Position numbers and translations under genes: made by a program. A DNA stretch of 64,000 nt from Zhongshania aliphaticivorans. GTDB lineage: Bacteria > Pseudomonadota > Gammaproteobacteria > Pseudomonadales > Spongiibacteraceae. Below, piece after piece: positions 20,417 through 29,620 of this stretch. Each line of letters opens with the position of its first letter. Position 1 is the stretch's first letter. The DNA lies in the NCBI RefSeq assembly GCF_902705875.1, contig NZ_CACSIK010000003.1:62001-126000 (forward strand), in the 5' to 3' direction. Under the pieces are notes generated by a model. That model did not search any database, had not been told where the DNA came from, and was given only the letters and a program-made list of their open reading frames with translations.

Positions 20417-21463
20417 ATGAACTTACAACAGCTTATTGGGATAAAATTACCCATTATCCAAGCACCTATGGCAGGTATAGCAGGTAGCGAACTTGTCGTT
20501 GCTGTCTGCAATGCAGGAGGACTTGGCTCCCTACCTTGCGCCATGCTCAGTCTAGATACCTTGCGCAGCGAGTTGCAAATCATAAGAGAGCAAACGAGCC
20601 ACCCATTCAATGTAAATTTTTTCTGCAACTCAGAGCCAAGCCCCAACGTAGAGCAGGATAATAAATGGCGAGACATCGTTTCGCCATATTATGATGAGTT
20701 AGGTATTAATAGGCCCTCAGCGATTACCAGTCCAAGTAGCACTGCAATAAGCTGGGAGGCCATTGAAATATTGGCGGAATTTGAACCTCCAGTTGTAAGT
20801 TTTCATTTTGGCCTTCCATCATCCGATATGCTGAATAAGATTCGTAGTTGGGGCGCTAAAATACTGTCGTCAGCCACGACTGTAGAAGAGGCTCGCTGGC
20901 TCGAAAAAAAAGGCGTAGATGCCATAATTGCGCAGGGGCTTGAGGCGGGAGGTCATCGAGGAATGTTCCTTTCAGACGACATCCACACCCAATTAGGCAC
21001 CCTCTCGTTAGTACGACAAATAGTTAAGGCCATAGATATTCCCGTCATAGCTGCGGGTGGCATAGCGGACGCACATTGTGTCACTGCCGCCATGTCTCTT
21101 GGTGCTGCAGGCACTCAAATTGGCACTGCTTACTTGCTTTGTCCGGAAGCGAAAACTAGTAACTTGTATCGCACAGCATTAAAAAGCGAAGCGGCGACAA
21201 CGACTGCCGTCACCAATGTTTTTAGCGGTCGCCCTGCACGGGCCATTATTAATCGACTTGTAAGGGAACTTGGGCCAATTAATGAAAATACCCCAGATTT
21301 CCCTTTGGCTGGAAGTGCTATCGCGCCACTAAGGAGTAAAGCTGAAAGTCAGGGCAGCAGTGACTTTACGTCATTATGGGCTGGACAGAATGTATCCGGC
21401 TGCAAAGAGATTCCTGCAGCATTACTTACACAATCATTTGTTAGCTCAGAGGACGAAGACTAA
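20417..21463 (+). CDS. Nitronate monooxygenase / 2-nitropropane dioxygenase family FMN enzyme
   Basis: 348 aa TIM-barrel flavoprotein. The N-terminus (PIIQAPMAGIAGSELVVAVCNAGGLGSLP) and the catalytic His region (GLEAGGHRG), followed by the FMN phosphate site (IPVIAAGGIADAH and GAAGTQIGTAYL), mark the class I nitronate monooxygenases. It oxidises alkyl nitronates to carbonyls and nitrite; the true physiological substrate (often propionate-3-nitronate) cannot be read from sequence. It is preceded by AGAGGAG. It is not obviously linked to the cobalamin operon. Confidence 0.9.
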   Translation: MNLQQLIGIKLPIIQAPMAGIAGSELVVAVCNAGGLGSLPCAMLSLDTLRSELQIIREQTSHPFNVNFFCNSEPSPNVEQDNKWRDIVSPYYDELGINRPSAITSPSSTAISWEAIEILAEFEPPVVSFHFGLPSSDMLNKIRSWGAKILSSATTVEEARWLEKKGVDAIIAQGLEAGGHRGMFLSDDIHTQLGTLSLVRQIVKAIDIPVIAAGGIADAHCVTAAMSLGAAGTQIGTAYLLCPEAKTSNLYRTALKSEAATTTAVTNVFSGRPARAIINRLVRELGPINENTPDFPLAGSAIAPLRSKAESQGSSDFTSLWAGQNVSGCKEIPAALLTQSFVSSEDED

Positions 21464-21558
21464 CCATCAGTTCATGTCATTATCAAATGACATGGATTGT
21501 TTCTCACTAAGATTCAGTCATCCAGAAAAGGGAATGGGTAAAAAAGGAAACACAAAAG

Positions 21559-22059
21559 ATGATAGATAAGGACAATAATCAAGGTCAGTGCTCATGCGGT
21601 GAAATTCAATATGAATTAACTGAATCCCCCATGTTTGTGCACTGCTGTCACTGCACTTGGTGCCAAAAAGAAACTGGATCGGCCTTTGCCATCAATGCCC
21701 TAATTGAAGCTGCTAATATACAGCTAGTGAAAGGTTATCCCGAAATAATTCAAACGCCTACCAATAGCGGAGCTGGGCAAGATATTATTAGATGCCCTTC
21801 ATGTAAGACAGCACTTTGGAGTAATTATGGGGCTGCGAAAAAGGCTGTATGCTTTGTTCGTGTAGGAACACTTAATAATCCCAGCTGCTGCCCTCCGGAT
21901 ATACATATATTCACATCTACTAAACAAAGTTGGGTGCCTTTAGATAATTCGGTACCCGTAATGACAGAGTATTATCAACGTAGCAAATTTTGGCCCGATG
22001 AAAGTATTGCCAGATATAAACATGCAATTAATGCAGAGCTCGAGCGTAATAATGAGTAG
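21559..22059 (+). CDS. GFA (glutathione-dependent formaldehyde-activating) family zinc protein
   Basis: 166 aa. The zinc ligands of the CENP-V/GFA fold are visible: GQCSCGEIQYEL, HCCHCTWCQKETGSAFA and a late CPSCKTALWS. Members are named after S-(hydroxymethyl)glutathione synthase, but most have no proven activity. It follows the nitronate monooxygenase by about 95 bases in the same direction and may be cotranscribed. Function beyond zinc binding is unknown. Confidence 0.88.
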   Translation: MIDKDNNQGQCSCGEIQYELTESPMFVHCCHCTWCQKETGSAFAINALIEAANIQLVKGYPEIIQTPTNSGAGQDIIRCPSCKTALWSNYGAAKKAVCFVRVGTLNNPSCCPPDIHIFTSTKQSWVPLDNSVPVMTEYYQRSKFWPDESIARYKHAINAELERNNE

Positions 22060-22512
22060 CAATAAACCATAGCTGTGCCACCTCACCAGCCCTACAGCGT
22101 CTATGACGTCGACACTAGCAATAAAAAAAGAGCATAAAGAACGATTATCAAGCTAGCTTAAACCTTGATGCACTTCAGTGCCTTAAGGTGTATAGAAAAC
22201 GCATCAACTCTAGCTGAAAATTCAGTGGTACAGCTAAACCCATACTATTCCTAATTGTCTTATCGTGTGAATTGAAACCGTACCTCACTAACATAATTTG
22301 ATTTGTGAGCAGTCACCCTGAAGCACTGGGAAGGCCCAACCAAGCCCAAAGATGGCCCAGTTATTGCTGCTTTTTTTGTCCAGTTAGCAGTCGCATGTTA
22401 GTGGGATACAAAGTGGTTTTACCGTACCCGCTTGGTGACACACAGTTGCCACAAAAAGAACTTATGGTTGTCACAGCATGCAACAAACTAAATAAAAGTG
22501 GATCGCACTACT
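22060..22512. other. 453-base gap with no supported gene
   Basis: An AT-rich spacer. The open frame at 22305-22556 has no ribosome site and resembles no family. A run of seven T at about 22373 is not preceded by a convincing stem. I see no RNA gene or clear operator here. Confidence 0.5.
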
Positions 22513-23937
22513 ATGCAACAGCTAGATGGCCTGGATGCCTTATTTACTTTAAATGAACGACAGCATGCCCCCATGCATATTGCTGCTTTGTTAATTTACC
22601 AACCCAGCACAGTTAAACATAAAGCTTTTTTACAGCAGGAAATACGGCAAACATTTAAACAACGCTTATCTAGCTCAGCCATTTTTAGACGCCGTTTATT
22701 ACCGGTTCGTTATGATATAGATCACCCCTATTGGATTGAAGATCAGCATTTTAATTTAGATCAACACATAGTCAGCCATTCGATAAAAGACCACCCCGGA
22801 GGACTGCCCGCCTTACTATCGACCTTACACGCACAAGCCATGGACATGACTCGACCACTTTGGGAAGTGCACGTTATTCATGGCCTAGGTGCGCTAAAAG
22901 AGTACGAAAAGGGTGCATTTGGTCTGTACGTTAAGGTGCATCACGCCGCCATGGATGGCATGTCGGGCACTGAAATATTATCCGCGCTCCACAATTTAAA
23001 ACCCACAGCCTTTTCAGCGGATCACACGCCAACAACCGATAATTGGCAAGCAGGCACTCCACCCAAACAGTGGCATATTACCCGCCAAGCCTGTATCAAT
23101 AATTTCCGAAAACCACTGAACTTAGCTTGGCAGGCACGCAAACTTGTCCCTTCTTTTAGAAGAGCAAGTAGTTCGATTAAGGACGACCATACACCCACCA
23201 TTAGCTGGCAAAAGTCGCCATTCAACAGCCGTGTTAACGCCGATAGAAATATATTACTGGTGAGGCTAGATTTCTCACGGCTACGACAAATTCGCCGACA
23301 CTATCCACAAACTACAGTCAACCATGTCATTCTCAGCATTGTTGGTGGCGCACTTAGAAGCTACCTTATTAAACTCGGCACCCTTCCCGACAACCCTCTG
23401 GCCTCGCTGATTCCGGTTAATGTTCGCAATCGTCAAAGCAGCGAGGCAGGCAATGCCATCTCCATGATGATTGCCACGCTTCGCACTGACATCGAATGCC
23501 CGCTACAACGCTTAAAAGCAGTGCGTGATGCATCAAACAATGCCAAACAGTTTTCCAAAACCTTAGGCCGCACGGCTATCACATCATTGATTAAAGAGTT
23601 ACCAAGTGGTTTCGAGTCGTTTGTGTTGCGAGCGCTGTCTGCCCTTGCCCGCTGGCCCGGCGGCGTAGCGCTACCAGCCTGCACAATTGTCAGCAACGTT
23701 CCCGGCCCGCCCGTGCCGCTTTACTTTAACGATGCCAAGTTAGTGGATATGCTTGGTTTGGGGTTAATTGTTGATCACCTTGGCTTATTTCATGTTGCCA
23801 TGAGCTACAACGGGGTGATGACATTATCGGTGCTAAGCAGTAGCAGCTCGCTCTCTGATCCTGAGTTATACGAGCAATGCTTGATGGATTCCTATACCGC
23901 CCTTAGCGAAGCCGTAGCCAGAGAAGCAAATCACTAA
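22513..23937 (+). CDS. Wax ester synthase / diacylglycerol acyltransferase (WS/DGAT)
   Basis: 474 aa. The family N-terminus MQQLDGLDALF and the catalytic HHAAMDG (His143-His144, Asp148-Gly149) are intact, as is the C-terminal NVPGPPVPLYFNDAKLVDM stretch. It condenses fatty acyl-CoA with a fatty alcohol or diacylglycerol to make storage wax esters or triacylglycerol. I chose ATG 22513 because family proteins begin at MQQL; the GTG at 22498 adds five unlikely residues. It fits the acyltransferases at 49-56 kb in a lipid-storing organism. Confidence 0.93.
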   Translation: MQQLDGLDALFTLNERQHAPMHIAALLIYQPSTVKHKAFLQQEIRQTFKQRLSSSAIFRRRLLPVRYDIDHPYWIEDQHFNLDQHIVSHSIKDHPGGLPALLSTLHAQAMDMTRPLWEVHVIHGLGALKEYEKGAFGLYVKVHHAAMDGMSGTEILSALHNLKPTAFSADHTPTTDNWQAGTPPKQWHITRQACINNFRKPLNLAWQARKLVPSFRRASSSIKDDHTPTISWQKSPFNSRVNADRNILLVRLDFSRLRQIRRHYPQTTVNHVILSIVGGALRSYLIKLGTLPDNPLASLIPVNVRNRQSSEAGNAISMMIATLRTDIECPLQRLKAVRDASNNAKQFSKTLGRTAITSLIKELPSGFESFVLRALSALARWPGGVALPACTIVSNVPGPPVPLYFNDAKLVDMLGLGLIVDHLGLFHVAMSYNGVMTLSVLSSSSSLSDPELYEQCLMDSYTALSEAVAREANH

Positions 23938-23972
23938 ACAGCGATTAAATGACAGGCAGACAGCAAAAAACC

Positions 23973-24012
23973 GCCTTGTATCAACAATAAAAATGCAGCA
24001 AGGCTAATTTTT
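23973..24012 (+). terminator. Probable terminator after the WS/DGAT gene
   Basis: Six-base arms GCCTTG / CAAGGC with a 20-base loop, followed by TAATTTTT. The long loop makes it weak; the opposite strand also has a T-run after the stem. Confidence 0.45.
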
Positions 24013-24092
24013 CCCTTGAATTTACCGATCAAATCCCCATTTTTAGTGTCACAAGAACGGATCATGACACTCGCTCGGCAAGGGACCTCCCA

Positions 24093-25049
24093 ATGACGGA
24101 AAAACAATCAATCGGCCAGTTGCGCAATTGGCTGACCTCACAAATTATTGGCCAGCAAAGCCTAGTTGATCGTCTACTAATTGCATTACTGGCCGATGGC
24201 CACTTACTGGTCGAAGGCGCACCGGGACTGGCAAAGACCAAGGCCATCAAAACCTTGTCTGATGGGATTGATGCTAGCTTCCAACGTATTCAATTCACAC
24301 CCGACCTACTCCCCGGAGACGTAACAGGTAGTGATATTTATCGGCCAGAGACCGGGGTTTTCGAATTTCAACCCGGCCCTATCTTCCACAATTTGGTATT
24401 AGCCGACGAAATAAACCGTGCGCCAGCCAAAGTCCAGTCGGCCCTATTGGAGGCAATGGCAGAGCGCCAAGTAAGCGTAGGAAGTAAAACCCTTACTTTA
24501 CCGCCCCTATTTTTGGTAATGGCAACCCAAAACCCCCTTGAGCAGGAAGGTACTTACCCCCTGCCAGAGGCACAACTCGATCGTTTTTTAATGCACGTCA
24601 ACGTGGCCTACCCAGATGCCGATGCAGAGCTAGAAATTCTTCGTCGCGTTCGAGCCGAAGCCCGTGGCGAAGTTGCCACCCCAGAGCCACTCAGCCAAGA
24701 CACCTTATTCTCTGCGCGAACTCAAATCTTAGATTTACACATGGCTGAGGCGGTTGAGGAGTATATGGTGCAACTAGTGATTGCCAGCCGCAACCCAGAA
24801 CACCTTGATGCGGAGCTCGCCAACTGGATTGAAGTGGGGGCAAGCCCACGGGCAACCCTGGCATTAGATCGTTGCGCACGCGCCCATGCTTGGCTAAGTG
24901 ATCGCGACTACGTGAGTCCCGATGATGTTCAAGCCATTGCCCACGATGTATTACGTCACCGCCTCATTTTAAGCTTTGAAGCTGAAGCCGATGGCATTCA
25001 AAAAGATGACATTATCAACCGCCTCTTACAGGTGGTGCCAGTGGCATGA
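24093..25049 (+). CDS. MoxR family AAA+ ATPase
   Basis: 318 aa. Walker A is GAPGLAKTK, Walker B is LVLADEINRAPAKVQSALLEAM, and the sensor region is VMATQNPLEQEGTYPLPEAQLDRF, the MoxR hallmark. MoxR ATPases work with VWA-domain proteins as chaperone-like maturation machines at the membrane. It is the first gene of a six-gene operon; its stop overlaps the next start (ATGA). Confidence 0.96.
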   Translation: MTEKQSIGQLRNWLTSQIIGQQSLVDRLLIALLADGHLLVEGAPGLAKTKAIKTLSDGIDASFQRIQFTPDLLPGDVTGSDIYRPETGVFEFQPGPIFHNLVLADEINRAPAKVQSALLEAMAERQVSVGSKTLTLPPLFLVMATQNPLEQEGTYPLPEAQLDRFLMHVNVAYPDADAELEILRRVRAEARGEVATPEPLSQDTLFSARTQILDLHMAEAVEEYMVQLVIASRNPEHLDAELANWIEVGASPRATLALDRCARAHAWLSDRDYVSPDDVQAIAHDVLRHRLILSFEAEADGIQKDDIINRLLQVVPVA

Positions 25050-25996
25050 GCAAACCGCTGCGCAGCGATTTCAGCGCGCCGGTGAAAGGTGCAGTCGTTG
25101 ATCAACAATCGTTGATTCACACCCGCTTTGCGGCTTCAAAATTGAAGGCTACACCCCGTCGCCGACACTTTGCCAAGCAGGGCGGCAACCATGCCTCGCC
25201 ATTTAAAGGGCGCGGTCTTGCCTTTCATCACGTGCGCGAATATCAGGGTGGCGATGAAATTCGTCATATCGACTGGCGCGTTACCGCGCGCACAGCAAAG
25301 GCCCACACCAAAATTTTTGAAGAAGAAAAAGAACGCCCCGTCGTACTTTGCCTTGATCAACGCGCCAGCATGTTTTTTGGCAGCCAGCATTGTTTTAAGT
25401 CGGTACTTGCCTGCCACGTTGCCGCTACACTCGCGTGGGCAGGCTTAGAAAATAACGACCGCGTGGGCGGCCTCGTCTTTGCCGACGAGCACCATAGAGA
25501 GGTTCGACCTCGGCGCAGCCACAAAGCAGTGTTAAATTTCATCCACACCGCGGCAGATTACAATCAAGGTTTAACCCAAAGCAAAGAAACACCAGAAACA
25601 AATAACGCACAGAGTCTGGCGACGGCCTTTGAAGAACTTCGCCGTATCACCCGTCCCGGTTCAACCGTCTATGTACTAAGTGATTTTGCTGGTTACGGCC
25701 CCGATGCCGAACGCCAGCTTCACTTAATTGCCCGACATAATGATGTCATTGCGATTTCTCACAGTGACCCAATGGAAGAAAATTTACCCGCTAACGGTAA
25801 TTATCCCGTGAGTAATGGCCGTGAACGCCTACAGCTAAGCTTAACCAACGCCTTGCGGGAACAATTTCTTAATCGTCACCAACGTGAGCAACACAATTTA
25901 CAAGCCAGCCTAAAACGAGGCGGCATTCATCATATAGCGCTGTCTACAGACAGTGCCTATTTCTTAACACTGCAGCGCGGGATGGGGCAGATATGA
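25046..25996 (+). CDS. DUF58 domain protein of the MoxR-Bat operon
   Basis: 316 aa. The DUF58 core is GRGLAFHHVREYQGGDEIRHIDWRVTARTAKAHTKIFEEEKERPVVLCLDQRASMFFG, a degenerate VWA-like domain placed after MoxR in most Bat loci. It is soluble, without a clear membrane segment. It overlaps moxR by four bases and the DUF4381 gene by four bases. Its biochemical role is unknown; it probably couples MoxR to the membrane VWA proteins. Confidence 0.92.
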   Translation: MSKPLRSDFSAPVKGAVVDQQSLIHTRFAASKLKATPRRRHFAKQGGNHASPFKGRGLAFHHVREYQGGDEIRHIDWRVTARTAKAHTKIFEEEKERPVVLCLDQRASMFFGSQHCFKSVLACHVAATLAWAGLENNDRVGGLVFADEHHREVRPRRSHKAVLNFIHTAADYNQGLTQSKETPETNNAQSLATAFEELRRITRPGSTVYVLSDFAGYGPDAERQLHLIARHNDVIAISHSDPMEENLPANGNYPVSNGRERLQLSLTNALREQFLNRHQREQHNLQASLKRGGIHHIALSTDSAYFLTLQRGMGQI

Positions 25997-26496
25997 ACAA
26001 TCCCATGCCAGCAATGAATACGCCCGCATCGCCCTTAGATCAACTCGCTGATATTCATTTACCGGCACCTGTTGCTAGTTTTCCGTGGGCTCCCGGTTGG
26101 TGGTTTGTACTCTGCGTAGGGTTAATTACGTTAATTTGCATTGCTCTCTGGCTATACCAACACCGGCGCAAAAATGCATTCCGACGAGCCGCATTGTCAG
26201 AATTAACTGCGCTAGCCACCATCGAAGACGACTCGTTATTCGCGCAACTGCTAAATCAATTACTCCGTAGAGTGGCACTCCATAGCCACCAAAAAAATGA
26301 CATTGCCAGCCTTAGCGGTAAACGCTGGATAGACTTTTTATCCAGAAGCTGCGGAGACAAACCCGCTTTTACACACCAAACACTAGATTCAATGCTTGAA
26401 GCCGCCTATCAAGCGTCGGCCAAACCACTCCCCCGCGACGCTCTCATCACCGAAAGTAAGACGTGGATACGCCGCCACCGGAGTCACCATGTTTGA
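25993..26496 (+). CDS. DUF4381 membrane protein of the MoxR-Bat operon
   Basis: 167 aa. A short periplasmic N-terminus (LDQLADIHLPAPVASFPWAPGWW) leads into one membrane helix around residues 34-54, then a basic stop-transfer and a cytoplasmic helical domain. This is the DUF4381 pattern found between DUF58 and BatA. Start and stop overlap the neighbours, so it is translationally coupled. Function unknown. Confidence 0.88.
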   Translation: MNNPMPAMNTPASPLDQLADIHLPAPVASFPWAPGWWFVLCVGLITLICIALWLYQHRRKNAFRRAALSELTALATIEDDSLFAQLLNQLLRRVALHSHQKNDIASLSGKRWIDFLSRSCGDKPAFTHQTLDSMLEAAYQASAKPLPRDALITESKTWIRRHRSHHV

Positions 26497-27520
26497 ATTT
26501 CAATGGCCATTAATTTTTCTGTTAGCGCCACTGCCACTATTCGTGCGCTGGCTATCTAAACCACAAAACCAACAGACTGCCGCGGCATTGCGTGTCCCAT
26601 TTTTTTCTCAGCTTCGTAGTTTAGGAGGTGATCACAGCGGCCCTATTCGCAGCAGTAATTATCTCAACCTTATTCTTCTCAGCTTAGTTTGGCTGGCCCT
26701 GCTTGGTGGCGCTGCGCGCCCCATGTGGATTGGTGAACCCGTGGCCATGCCCACCACGGGGCGTGATTTAATGCTGGCAGTGGATATTTCTGGCTCAATG
26801 AGTCAAGAAGACATGGTCATTAAAGATCGTAACCTGCCACGTATTGCCGTGGTGAAAGCGGTGGTCAATGAATTTGTCCGCCAGCGCCAAGGCGATAAGC
26901 TAGGGCTGATTCTTTTTGGTACAAACGCCTACATTCAGTCGCCTCTTTCCTTTGACCTAGACACCCTAAGTACATTGATGAACGAGGCGCAAGTTGGCTT
27001 TGCCGGCAAACAAACAGCCATCGGCGATGCCATTGGCTTTGCGATAAAACGCCTCCGTAAACGCCCTGAAAACAGCCGTGTTCTTATTCTGCTAACAGAT
27101 GGAGCTGATACCGCCAGCACCTTAAAACCTTTAAAAGCTGCACAATTGGCCGCTGCTGAAAAAATTAAAATTTACACCATTGGCGTTGGCGCAACCGAGA
27201 TGAAAGTGCCGGGCATTTTCGGCAGCAATTTTGGTGCTCGTACTGTTAATCCATCAGCTGACCTAGACGAAGGCACACTACAGACCATTGCCGACAACAC
27301 CGGCGGCGATTACTTTCGTGCTCGTAATCCAGCTGAGCTACAAGCTGCATACGAGGCCATCGCTGCACTCGAACCCATAGAGCAAGAACAGGAAATGCTT
27401 CGCCCAGAAAAGTCGCTACTCCACTGGCCCTTACTCTTTGCCGGCGCGGCTATGCTGTTGCTGGCCGTAAACCGCAATTTATCTTTTGGCGGTAATAAAC
27501 AAGGCAAGGTGTCATCATGA
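26489..27520 (+). CDS. batA: VWA-domain membrane protein BatA
   Basis: 343 aa from ATG 26489, which overlaps the DUF4381 stop; the longer frame starting at 26396 is an overlap artefact. Two N-terminal membrane helices, then a von Willebrand A domain with MIDAS motif DISGSMS (Asp99) and the later TDGAD, then a C-terminal membrane helix. BatA/BatB act with MoxR in aerotolerance and stress resistance (named from Bacteroides). It ends in an ATGA overlap with the next gene. Confidence 0.93.
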   Translation: MFEFQWPLIFLLAPLPLFVRWLSKPQNQQTAAALRVPFFSQLRSLGGDHSGPIRSSNYLNLILLSLVWLALLGGAARPMWIGEPVAMPTTGRDLMLAVDISGSMSQEDMVIKDRNLPRIAVVKAVVNEFVRQRQGDKLGLILFGTNAYIQSPLSFDLDTLSTLMNEAQVGFAGKQTAIGDAIGFAIKRLRKRPENSRVLILLTDGADTASTLKPLKAAQLAAAEKIKIYTIGVGATEMKVPGIFGSNFGARTVNPSADLDEGTLQTIADNTGGDYFRARNPAELQAAYEAIAALEPIEQEQEMLRPEKSLLHWPLLFAGAAMLLLAVNRNLSFGGNKQGKVSS

Positions 27521-29583
27521 ATTTTGCTGGTATAACCTTACACTGGATTCGCCCAGAGCTTTTATGGACGGGGATTCCATTACTCATTTGCGCCTTTTTA
27601 CTCACCCGCCAACATTTTCAACAACGCAGCTGGCAGAAACATATTGACCCTACATTGCTACCCTATTTATTAGAGGGTAAACCCAAGGGAGCACCGCGTA
27701 GATCAGCACTGGTATTACTTCTTTGCGCCACCCTGATGTGGCTGGCGCTATTGGGTCCTGCTTGGGAAAAAGTGCCAACACCACTTTATAAAAACACCGA
27801 CGGCCTCGTGGTGGTTTTAGATTTATCTCCGTCTATGCTGGCCGAAGATATCCAACCTTCTCGCATGAGACAGGCCCGGTTTAAACTGCGCGATATTCTC
27901 CAATTACGCAGTGACGGCCAAACCGGCTTGGTGGTATTTGCCGGAGATGCCTTTGTTGTCGCCCCCCTCACCGACGACGTGAACACGCTGTTAACCCTTA
28001 TTCCTGGATTAAATCCAAGCATGATGCCCATGCCTGGCAGCAACCCTTTAGCTGGTGTCACCCTCGCCAAAGAATTACTTGACCGCAGTGGTGGCGATGG
28101 CAGTATTTTACTGATTAGCGATGGCGTAAACCCGCAACAGCTGGACGGCTTATCAGCGTTTATTAGCAAGAGCGACTACAACTTGTCGGTACTTGCCGTA
28201 GGTACCCCAGATGGCGCCCCTATTCCCTTACCAGGAGGCGGGTTTGCTCGGGACAATGCGGGCAACATTATTGTGCCGGCGTTAACCACCAAGGAATTAC
28301 AAAGCCTTGCCGCCGCCGGCAATGGTCACTATCGCGAGCTCAGTTTAGACGACGCTGATATAAAAGGTTTATCCGTAGACACCGCCTCTAGCACCCAGCG
28401 CCAAGATGATGCGACTAATCCTAGCGAGCGCAATTATGATCAATGGAAAGATGCCGGACCCTGGCTGGTATTATTGCTGCTCCCATTGGCACTAATAGGG
28501 TTCCGAAAAAGCTGGCTGGCAACACTACTGCCTTTATTACTCCCTATGCTGATCGTCGCTAAGCCCAACAGTGCACAGGCGTTTGAATTTGCCGACCTAT
28601 GGCAAACACCCGACCAACAAGCTGCGGCACTCCTCGATACCGACCCACAATCCGCAGCCGATAAATTTGAAGACCCCATGTGGAAAGCCAGCGCCCAATA
28701 TCGCGCTGGCGATTTTGAAGCCGCGGCCAACAGCTATGCACAATTTGATACTGCCGATGCTCACTACAATCGCGGCAACGCCCTAGCCAAAGCGGGCAAG
28801 CTTGACGAGGCAATCGCCGCCTATGACGCAGCACTAGAAAAAACGCCTTCGCTTGAAGATGCCACTAAGAACAAAGCGCTTTTAGAACAACTAAAAGAGC
28901 AGCAGGAAAACCAGCAGCAACAATCTCAAGATGGCGACGACTCTCAAGAGAATCAGCAGAGCCAGCAAGGTGATCAAAACCAGTCAAATCAGAACTCGTC
29001 AAATCAAAACAGCGACAGCCAGGATCAACAAGATCAACAAGATCAGCAAGATCAGCAAGATCAAAACGCTGACTCAAATGAGCAACCACAAAATCCAGAC
29101 GGCCAGCCCTCGTCTCAAGATGATTCACAACAAAATTCACCTGACTCTCAGCAAAATCAAGATAGCTCCTCAAACGATCAAGGGTCAGAGCAAAACAACG
29201 CCGAACAACAGCAAAACGAAGAAAATGAGAGTGAGCAGCAAGACCCGCAATCTCAAGCTGAACAAGAAGAAAATGCAGAGCGCAACGAACAATTAGCTGA
29301 AGATTATGCCCGCCAAGCCGCCGAACGAAATGAAGCGGTGCAAAAAGCCTTAGAAGCGCAGCAGCAACAAAGCGAGCAAGCTGACAGCCCTGAAGAGCAA
29401 GCTGCAGCAGTCTCAGCAACCGACGAACCACTGAGTGAAGAAGACCAAGCACGCGAACAGTGGCTGCGTAAAATTCCCGACAACCCCGGCAATTTACTGC
29501 GCAACAAATTTCGTTACCAACATTTAGATCGTCAGCAACGCGGTGAACAACCAGGTACCAACGAAGACTATGCTCCATATTAA
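27517..29583 (+). CDS. batB: BatB-BatC fusion: VWA domain, TPR repeats and Gln/Asn/Asp-rich tail
   Basis: 688 aa. Two membrane helices (residues ~14-30 and 65-83), a VWA domain with DLSPS MIDAS near residue 103, further membrane segments around 313-355, TPR units around 395-450 (DAHYNRGNALAKAGKLDEAIAAYDAALEKTPS), and a low-complexity tail very rich in Gln, Asn, Asp, Ser and Glu to about residue 650. The VWA and TPR parts are separate proteins, BatB and BatC, in other bacteria. A short conserved basic segment (LLRNKFRYQ) closes the protein, a known BatC-type ending. Confidence 0.92.
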   Translation: MNFAGITLHWIRPELLWTGIPLLICAFLLTRQHFQQRSWQKHIDPTLLPYLLEGKPKGAPRRSALVLLLCATLMWLALLGPAWEKVPTPLYKNTDGLVVVLDLSPSMLAEDIQPSRMRQARFKLRDILQLRSDGQTGLVVFAGDAFVVAPLTDDVNTLLTLIPGLNPSMMPMPGSNPLAGVTLAKELLDRSGGDGSILLISDGVNPQQLDGLSAFISKSDYNLSVLAVGTPDGAPIPLPGGGFARDNAGNIIVPALTTKELQSLAAAGNGHYRELSLDDADIKGLSVDTASSTQRQDDATNPSERNYDQWKDAGPWLVLLLLPLALIGFRKSWLATLLPLLLPMLIVAKPNSAQAFEFADLWQTPDQQAAALLDTDPQSAADKFEDPMWKASAQYRAGDFEAAANSYAQFDTADAHYNRGNALAKAGKLDEAIAAYDAALEKTPSLEDATKNKALLEQLKEQQENQQQQSQDGDDSQENQQSQQGDQNQSNQNSSNQNSDSQDQQDQQDQQDQQDQNADSNEQPQNPDGQPSSQDDSQQNSPDSQQNQDSSSNDQGSEQNNAEQQQNEENESEQQDPQSQAEQEENAERNEQLAEDYARQAAERNEAVQKALEAQQQQSEQADSPEEQAAAVSATDEPLSEEDQAREQWLRKIPDNPGNLLRNKFRYQHLDRQQRGEQPGTNEDYAPY
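29023..29064 (+). repeat. In-frame 9-base tandem repeat in batB
   Basis: Five near-identical units of GATCARCAA coding Asp-Gln-Gln, the last degenerate. The unit is a multiple of three, so slippage changes only tail length. Confidence 0.85.
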
Positions 29584-29620
29584 TTCAGTTACCGCTTGCC
29601 TACGCCGCAGGAACGCAACT

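Noticed and set aside
22305..22556. 83-codon frame before the WS/DGAT gene
   Set aside because: No ribosome site, no family resemblance, and it overlaps the WS/DGAT start in another frame.
26396..26488. N-terminal extension of BatA overlapping DUF4381
   Set aside because: The extension is an out-of-frame read of the DUF4381 gene; the membrane protein starts at MFEFQWPLIF.
28865..29578. 237-codon minus-strand frame opposite batB
   Set aside because: It is the shadow of the Gln/Asn-rich coding region; composition follows from the complementary codons.
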